A stretch of DNA of 48,557 bases from an uncultured Clostridia bacterium (GTDB lineage Bacteria > Bacillota > Clostridia > Christensenellales > Borkfalkiaceae), in NCBI GenBank assembly GCA_944376295.1, contig CALWCE010000015.1:1-48557 (forward strand). The letters run 5' to 3'. This document shows, one piece after another, positions 47,912 to 48,557 of this stretch. The notes below the pieces were generated by a model. That model saw only the letters and a list, made by a program, of their open reading frames with translations, searched no databases and had not been told where the DNA came from. The translations under genes and the position numbers were made by a program. Each line of letters opens with the position of its first letter. Position 1 is the first letter of the stretch.

Positions 47912-48283
47912 ATGCCGCTGCATTATAACGGAAAGAATGTGGAGTTTGCCCGCATTTTGCGGAAGAATGCGACCCCGCAGGAACAACACCGGTGGCATGA
48001 CTTTTTGAAGGAACATGCGGTCAAGTTCTATCGGCAGCGACCGATCGACGAGTTTATTGCGGATTTTTATTGCCATGAGGCCAAACTTGTGATCGAGATC
48101 GACGGCTCTCAGCACTTTTCCGAACAGGGAGAAAAACGCGATGTATTTCGCACGGAAAGGCTGGAAGGATATGATCTGCAGGTCATACGGTTTACCAACC
48201 GCCAGATCGATGAGAATTTCTTGGGTTTTTGCGAGTTTATCGATTTGGTCGTAGAGGAGCGTCTTGCTGCGTTTGGAAAATGA
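47912..48283 (+). CDS. DUF559 nuclease-domain protein, copy 2
   Basis: 123 residues, the same length as copy 1 and about two-thirds identical by eye: MPLHYNGKNVEFARILRKNA, TPQEQHRWHDFLKEHAVKFY, RQRPIDEFIADFYCHEAKLV, IEIDGSQHFSEQGEKRDVFR and GYDLQVIRFTNRQIDENFLG. All candidate metal and catalytic residues in FIADFYC and VIEIDGSQH are kept. Start ATG 47912 has GGGGGGAG upstream and aligns with copy 1, so a 9-residue extension to 47885 is rejected. R1 repeats begin three bases past the stop. Confidence 0.88.
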   Translation: MPLHYNGKNVEFARILRKNATPQEQHRWHDFLKEHAVKFYRQRPIDEFIADFYCHEAKLVIEIDGSQHFSEQGEKRDVFRTERLEGYDLQVIRFTNRQIDENFLGFCEFIDLVVEERLAAFGK

Positions 48284-48284
48284 G

Positions 48285-48557
48285 GTGACTCCCTCAGCCT
48301 CGTCGTCGGCTTGCAGCCGAACGTCTCGGCAGCTCCCTCAGGAGGGCGCCTAAAATGAGGAAATTCCACATGATAGCCTCCTCTTCGGGGAGGTGGCATG
48401 CCGTTCGGCGTTTGCGCCGATGGCATGACGGAGGGAGTTTTGTTGGTTCAAGCGGATCGCTTGTCCTGAAAGCGAAGTGCTGAAAATGAGGTGACTCCCT
48501 CAGCCTCGTCGTCGGCTTGCAGCCGAATGCCTCGGCAGCTCCCTCAGGAGGGCGCCT
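48285..48557 (+). repeat. R1 repeats, copy J, continuing beyond the window
   Basis: GAGGTGACTCCCTCAGCCTC, CGTCGGCTTGCAGCCGAACG, TCTCGGCAGCTCCCTCAGGA and GCGCCTAAAATGAGG (48287-48360), then an inverted unit (GCCTCCTCTTCGGGGAGGTG to GACGGAGGGAG). A nearly identical direct copy of the first unit starts at 48489. Confidence 0.88.

Noticed and set aside
48285..48557. CRISPR array
   Set aside because: The repeats are long, hairpin-based and irregularly spaced, with no uniform short repeats or spacers and no cas genes.

Overview
The window reads as chromosome of a GC-rich, spore-forming-lineage Firmicute (Clostridia type). The evidence is AGGAGG ribosome sites, sigma-A promoters with 17-bp spacers, a T-box, a preQ1 riboswitch, a YyaC-like sporulation protein, a PdaB-like deacetylase, a MarR regulator beside a DUF4250 protein, and the rpmH-rnpA-yidD-yidC-jag block. 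An uncultured gut lineage such as Christensenellales is my guess, not shown by the sequence.

The left part (1-18 kb) is origin-proximal. A partial ftsH and three parS-like sites are followed by cvpA, a yyaC-like gene, a small ORF, the minus-strand set dnaN-rpmH-rnpA-yidD-yidC-jag, and a divergent rsmG-ypsA-like-nfeD-flotillin group. A glycosyltransferase, a solitary IS200-type transposase and GTP-dependent PEP carboxykinase come next. dnaA is not in the window. At about 18.16-18.57 kb there is a DnaA-box cluster beside an AT-rich run of DnaA-trio triplets, which I propose as oriC. Most genes to its left are on the minus strand and nearly all genes right of 20.4 kb are on the plus strand, as expected for replication leaving from this point.

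The right part (20-48.5 kb) holds housekeeping genes: a cysteine T-box with cysE-cysS, a short alaS, an acetyltransferase, rplM-rpsI, a TIR-domain/ATP-grasp gene pair, a large surface lipoprotein, an acidic zinc-ribbon protein, a possible new structured RNA attenuator before a 62-residue protein, a PdaB-like deacetylase, an SSB-like protein, MarR/DUF4250, a hydrolase, a DUF559 nuclease, a preQ1 riboswitch with queT, Lrp plus aminotransferase, greA-lysS, and a decarboxylase-holB-ricT group ending in a ferredoxin and a second DUF559 nuclease.

The most unusual feature is how much of the intergenic DNA belongs to two families of dispersed, hairpin-rich repeats, here called R1 and R2. Their linkers are conserved while their hairpin arms change sequence and keep pairing. 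They lie between operon genes (nfeD/flotillin), beside the IS200 copy, and directly against both DUF559 nuclease genes.
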